A stretch of 10,177 nucleotides of DNA, taken from assembly GCA_900618425.1 (NCBI GenBank), contig UZAN01040134.1, positions 30,971 to 41,147 on the forward strand, read 5' to 3'. This document shows positions 7,181-10,177 of the stretch, in pieces. The translations under genes were made by a program, and so were the position numbers. This stretch comes from Echinostoma caproni (lineage: Eukaryota; Platyhelminthes; Trematoda; Plagiorchiida; Echinostomatidae). The number at the start of each line of letters is the position of its first letter. Position 1 is the stretch's first letter. Under the pieces are notes generated by a model that did not search any database, had not been told where the DNA came from, and worked only from the letters and a program-made list of their open reading frames with translations.

Positions 7181-7510
7181 ACTCTCCGGTGTTCCTGGAA
7201 GTCCCGGTTCCCGTGCTAACCATCCGACTGCATTCCGAATTTGTTCTACCTTGTTGGGTCGATGCGGTCCCCGAAGCCACCTTGGTCTGGACACGAGATT
7301 CCAAACGTGTGGTCGAATCACATCGAACCAAAATCGGAACCAGTCCCATGACTCCGAAATCCGGCAGTCGGGGGAGCAAATCCATGTGGCAGACCACAAA
7401 CGCGTCGTTATCGGTCGAACGCTGCATCTATCAGGATGCCGGACTGTACACGTTGGTCGCGGAAAATGTGGCCGGACGGGTACAGACCAGCTGTCTGGTC
7501 CGAATCGAAG
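7181..7510 (+). CDS. Internal exon encoding one I-set immunoglobulin domain of a modular protein
   Basis: The exon is 330 bp, in frame with codons starting at 7180, 7183 and so on. Both boundaries split a codon after its first base (phase 1-1), the class expected of shufflable Ig modules. The domain is complete: an A-strand (DSPVFLEVP), the B-strand Cys (FVLPCWV, Cys at 7252-7254), the C-strand Trp (LVWTRD, Trp at 7288-7290), a Ser/Gly/Lys-rich C-to-E insert somewhat longer than usual (about 7318-7392), an E-strand (NASLSVERC), then DAGLYTLVAENVAG, the D.G.Y.C..N..G block. The F-strand Cys is Leu here (7453-7455), so the canonical B-F disulphide cannot form. Family knowledge suggests a cytosolic giant muscle protein (titin, twitchin or obscurin type), but a surface or basement-membrane Ig protein is not excluded. 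No other exon is visible in the window. Confidence 0.85.
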
Positions 7511-7516
7511 GTACTT
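7511..7516 (+). promoter_or_regulatory. 5' splice site (donor) of the Ig exon
   Basis: GAAG|GTACTT: the GT at 7511-7512 follows the end of the G-strand (LVRIEG). Past this point the translation loses Ig character. Confidence 0.7.
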
Positions 7517-9203
7517 TCCAGCGGGGGACCGTGGGTTTAGAACTATTCATTTGTATTTCCTATTTTTCACATATATGATTGTATGGATCATTCTCATTTG
7601 TTACTATAGTTACGGTTCACGTCAGATTTCCTACCTATGTGATTTTCATTAACTGTGCTCGTGACATTCTTATGAAGGAATGATTTCGCCGAGCTACTGG
7701 CGGTACGGGTACCGTGTCACATGTCCAAGGGGAGCGGAAAGACAAAGCTCACAGTCAGGAGGAGTTATGAGAACTGGCTACCTTAGCCTTCGAATCACGT
7801 GTGTTTGTTAGGACCATTTTAAGATTGATATACGAAACCGTCCCGTTGAATTTAGAAAACATCACTTTGAATTGCGAAAGAAATGCCGTGGTTAGATCCG
7901 ATCCCGTTCAACACACCGTACTCATGTCAATTGATTTTCTACGCGGTCGTGAATTTTGTCGAGCTCGCTGATGGATGTCGATTTGGTGAGTCGATGAGGC
8001 CGTGCGATTTGGGCGTGACAACTAAGCTGGATCTGACTGGACAAGCACGAAGGATGGTGGTGCACTGTTTCGTGCGCATTACAGCTAGGGCACAACTGGT
8101 CATAGTGGCTCGGACATTGACGATAGCTCAGTCACCAAAGGTTACCACTGTAAATACAACCAGAGACGAGTTCAGTGCTTACGGTGTACTCCGAGCGGTG
8201 CAATTTTCATTACATGGATCATTCGAATACTGAAGTTTATTGAAATGATGGGTTTGGGGTTATTGGGTTGAGCTTTGGTAACTGCTGTTTTTCATCAGTG
8301 GTCTGGCAACCACAACCAGTTATGCCTTAACTACTAATCATTCGCTGCTAAACTCGTCGAACTGAACGAAACAGACCGCAGTCCATCCGATTGTCAGAAA
8401 AAGTATTACTGCAAAAAAATAACATCCACAAATTACACAAAATTTTGGCGGAAATTGTTTGGTTTGCGGTTAACAAGCAGATCGAGCGAAAAAACGCAAT
8501 TCCAGTTAGTCAGGTAGACTAGATGGTGCATGTCATGATGTCCGTAGTACTCCAACGAATGGGACGAATATTAACCCTTTACTGCCTTGCAAGGATGTAA
8601 CGAAATGAGGCAATTGGATGCTGGTATTCTTGCATTGACCGGGTGGATGAGGAGGTGGACAAGAAATAATTGCTGAAATCAGATCGTTTATTTGGTAGTG
8701 GAAAAAATTAACTTGTCACTAGAATGGTACGCACTGGGTATTGCATAAACCAAATCTAATGTGGATGGTATGAAACAGTGCGATCGAGAAACCGAGCGGC
8801 GGGGGGGGGAGAGTACGAGATTTTAACTTTTCGTCTAAATGACAGTTTCTCTAGTTGAGAGGCAACCATTCATCGAGATAATACCCACTTAGCCTGTCCA
8901 TGTAACAGTCCTTTCTTTGCGCCCGGTTTCAATGACTACACTGCACTGCTGACAACTTCTTACTGGGACTAAACAATTGCAACCGGCTTCAAGGTTGTTC
9001 CCTAGTGAGTGAGTATCAATCGAATTTGCTCAGAGAACCATTCGCTTTTCAGAGCTCTCAGTGATTAATAAGTTTGAGTGCAGCACGTGAAGATGCTGAT
9101 TTAACTATGCGGTCACTGGTGTTTCTTCACCGTTCGATTTCACCGCTGGGCTGCGATACGATTGACCGGGAAGGTGGAGCAAGTTGTCAAGCAAAGAGAT
9201 ATT
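7517..9203. other. Non-coding stretch, probably intron downstream of the Ig exon
   Basis: No second Ig-like exon or other recognisable domain was found. A 116-codon frame (7883-8233) has no motif and is probably chance. The segment of about 7690-8230 is more GC-balanced and has fewer stops than its surroundings, which may mean an old repeat insertion. A run of nine G lies at 8801-8809. Confidence 0.5.
8801..8809. repeat. G9 homopolymer
   Basis: Nine consecutive G after CGGC. Length may be subject to sequencing error. Confidence 0.8.
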
Positions 9204-9217
9204 GATAATAATAATAT
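9204..9217. repeat. (ATT)n tail of CR1-like copy 2
   Basis: GATAATAATAATAT on the plus strand is an A+T trinucleotide run read as ATTATTATTATC on the minus strand, about 20 bases past the element's stop codon. Confidence 0.65.
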
Positions 9218-9236
9218 GTATGATCACTCACGGATG

Positions 9237-9818
9237 TCAACATTTTAAGTGTTTCAATGCTTTATCAAGTTGCCACTTAAATAGTTCAACTGTAGGAGTA
9301 TACACTACATGGGATGCACGAAAATTCCATACACCGCACACTCTGACTGTAAACGAGTGATTCCGGCAACCAAGGTGGCTGTTCTGGATCTTCAACTTTA
9401 CTGGATGTTTCCTGAGAGGATTATTTTCAGATAAAGTGAACATAAAACGGCAAGGGTGGTTGGGTTGATGCACTGTGTAGTACGTCAAGTTTCCCCGAAG
9501 TTGACGGCACTGAGATGAGTAAATCCCCAATGTTTGCAGTCTTTCGGAGTATGACTTGTTATGCAGACCTTTTGACAATTTCGTCAATAACGTTTGCGGA
9601 GGTTCTAGAGTCTTCTTGTCGCGGTTCAGTCATGGATTCCATACTTGAACGACGTATTCCGTGTGAGGCCGAACGAACGCTGATAGCAAGCATGGGAACT
9701 GCCCTAAAGCAAGCTTAAGTAGTCCAACTTGCTTTAGAGCCATGAACGATGCTTCGACATAATGCGTGGAATGTACTACGTCCTCCTGTATCATAACTCC
9801 TAAATCCCTTCGTCAGTG
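9237..9818 (-). pseudogene. C-terminal pol fragment of CR1-like copy 2
   Basis: Minus-strand frame with blocks in order: RRDLGVMIQEDV (the EKDLGV block), LLSAFVRPHTEYVVQVWNP (RPHLEYAVQ.W.P), SKGLHNKSYSERLQTLGIY, QLRGNLTYYTVHQPNH, FTLSENNPLRKHPVKLKIQ, NHSFTVRVCGVWNF, and VVYTPTVELFKWQLDKALKH at the C-terminus. No frameshift is needed. One TGA (9632-9630) falls right after WNP, and another (9815-9813) just before RRDLGV. Next to copy 1, a short in-frame deletion removes residues between LALG and QFPCLL. The frame extends upstream with more stops, and I see no intact catalytic box. Confidence 0.85.
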
Positions 9819-10130
9819 GCATGCGGTAGTATTTGGTTCACCAAAACATGCTACTACTGTCGTGAGATACTACTCATTTGTAAGTAGCAGGTAACAGATG
9901 GTGACTATTTTCAACGACCAAAAATCAACAAGATCACTGAGGGCAATTTACTGAGTCTCAAAGAACTATCGATTTCTACATTCATTACCCGTCGTGTGGA
10001 CAAGAACTGCGATGGTATATTATACAGATTAGATTTTTGCGTAATGTATGCCGAATTGGTGATATCCCATCTGAAATCATCAATAAATGACTATCCTCCA
10101 CCTGTACCGTCTTCTGGAATTATGACAATA

Positions 10131-10162
10131 CTGCTACTAATGCTACTACCACTACTACTAAT
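10131..10162. repeat. Imperfect (CTA)n trinucleotide microsatellite
   Basis: CTGCTACTAATGCTACTACC and then ACTACTACTAA form an interrupted CTA array near the right edge. Confidence 0.8.
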
Positions 10163-10177
10163 TTAACCGACCGGAGC

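Larger units (their letters stand above)
9204..9940 (-). mobile_element. CR1-like non-LTR retrotransposon, copy 2, decayed, with (ATT)n tail
   Basis: Read on the minus strand, a single frame runs right to left with recognisable CR1-type pol blocks and ends at TGA 9239-9237. A short 3' region follows and then the ATTATTATTATC tail (9204-9217), marking the element's 3' terminus. The section up to about 9818 is solid. From there to about 9940 it is weaker (SDLVDFWSLK at 9938-9909 resembles the D..L..WS..W segment), and beyond that speculative. It is the same family as copy 1 but in the opposite orientation, about 3 kb away. Confidence 0.8.

Noticed and set aside
7119..7652. Longest open frame in the window (177 codons) overlapping the Ig exon in another frame
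   Set aside because: It is a shadow of the Ig exon: the Ig motifs (Cys, Trp, D.G.Y) appear only in the frame that contains codon 7252-7254 as Cys. The two minus-strand frames here are shadows as well.
7883..8233. 116-codon plus-strand frame
   Set aside because: No motif, no splice context, and a length expected by chance in 10 kb of six-frame sequence.
9515..9718. 67-codon plus-strand frame
   Set aside because: Antisense shadow of CR1-like copy 2.
9704..9737. Perfect 10-bp inverted repeat (CTAAAGCAAG/CTTGCTTTAG)
   Set aside because: It lies within the pol-coding part of CR1-like copy 2 and is explained by the codons there, so it is probably chance.
10031..10043. Minus-strand Tyr-Ala-Lys-Ile in frame with copy 2, considered as a decayed RT catalytic box
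   Set aside because: The Asp pair is absent, stops surround it, and its distance to the WSLK segment is about twelve residues longer than usual.

Overview
The window looks like a gene-poor stretch of an animal genome, most likely a parasitic flatworm (trematode, perhaps an opisthorchiid-type fluke). The grounds are one spliced exon with consensus intron borders, long non-coding stretches, decayed CR1-like non-LTR retrotransposons, many trinucleotide microsatellites, and a short hammerhead-ribozyme-like core of the kind known from trematode repeats. No bacterial-type operon, CRISPR array, rRNA or intact tRNA is visible. The taxonomic guess is an inference. Single N bases at 1603 and 3867 mark unresolved positions in the source.

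Layout: the left edge (1 to about 136) may hold the end of a coding region, but both strands are open and I cannot decide between them. From 137 to about 5340 I see no convincing gene. That stretch holds microsatellites, two opposite-facing copies of a short dispersed repeat with a (GAT)n tail (about 1690-1822 and 3056-3165), a hammerhead-like core at 3712-3732, and a nested inverted repeat at 4601-4682. At 5341-5518 a 118-base foldback carrying a tRNA-like T-arm and acceptor-like stem lies between 18-base direct repeats. It abuts CR1-like copy 1 (+ strand, about 5506-6500), which is broken by deletions, frameshifts and stops and lacks the reverse transcriptase active site.

The only confident host-gene piece is the exon at 7181-7510. 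It is 330 bp, phase 1 at both ends, and encodes one complete I-set immunoglobulin domain. The F-strand cysteine is replaced by leucine, which together with the 1-1 exon phase points to a modular protein such as a titin/twitchin/obscurin-type muscle protein. The flanking sequence is then intron. The upstream intron ends just after a perfect 9-bp GC-rich hairpin followed by TTT (7059-7082). CR1-like copy 2 lies on the minus strand (9237 to at least 9818, more weakly to about 9940) and ends in an (ATT)n tail. The two CR1 copies therefore face each other across the Ig exon.

Nothing here forms a recognisable multi-gene system. The main interest lies in the repeat structures: the T-arm-bearing foldback, the hammerhead-like core, and the microsatellite-tailed repeat family.
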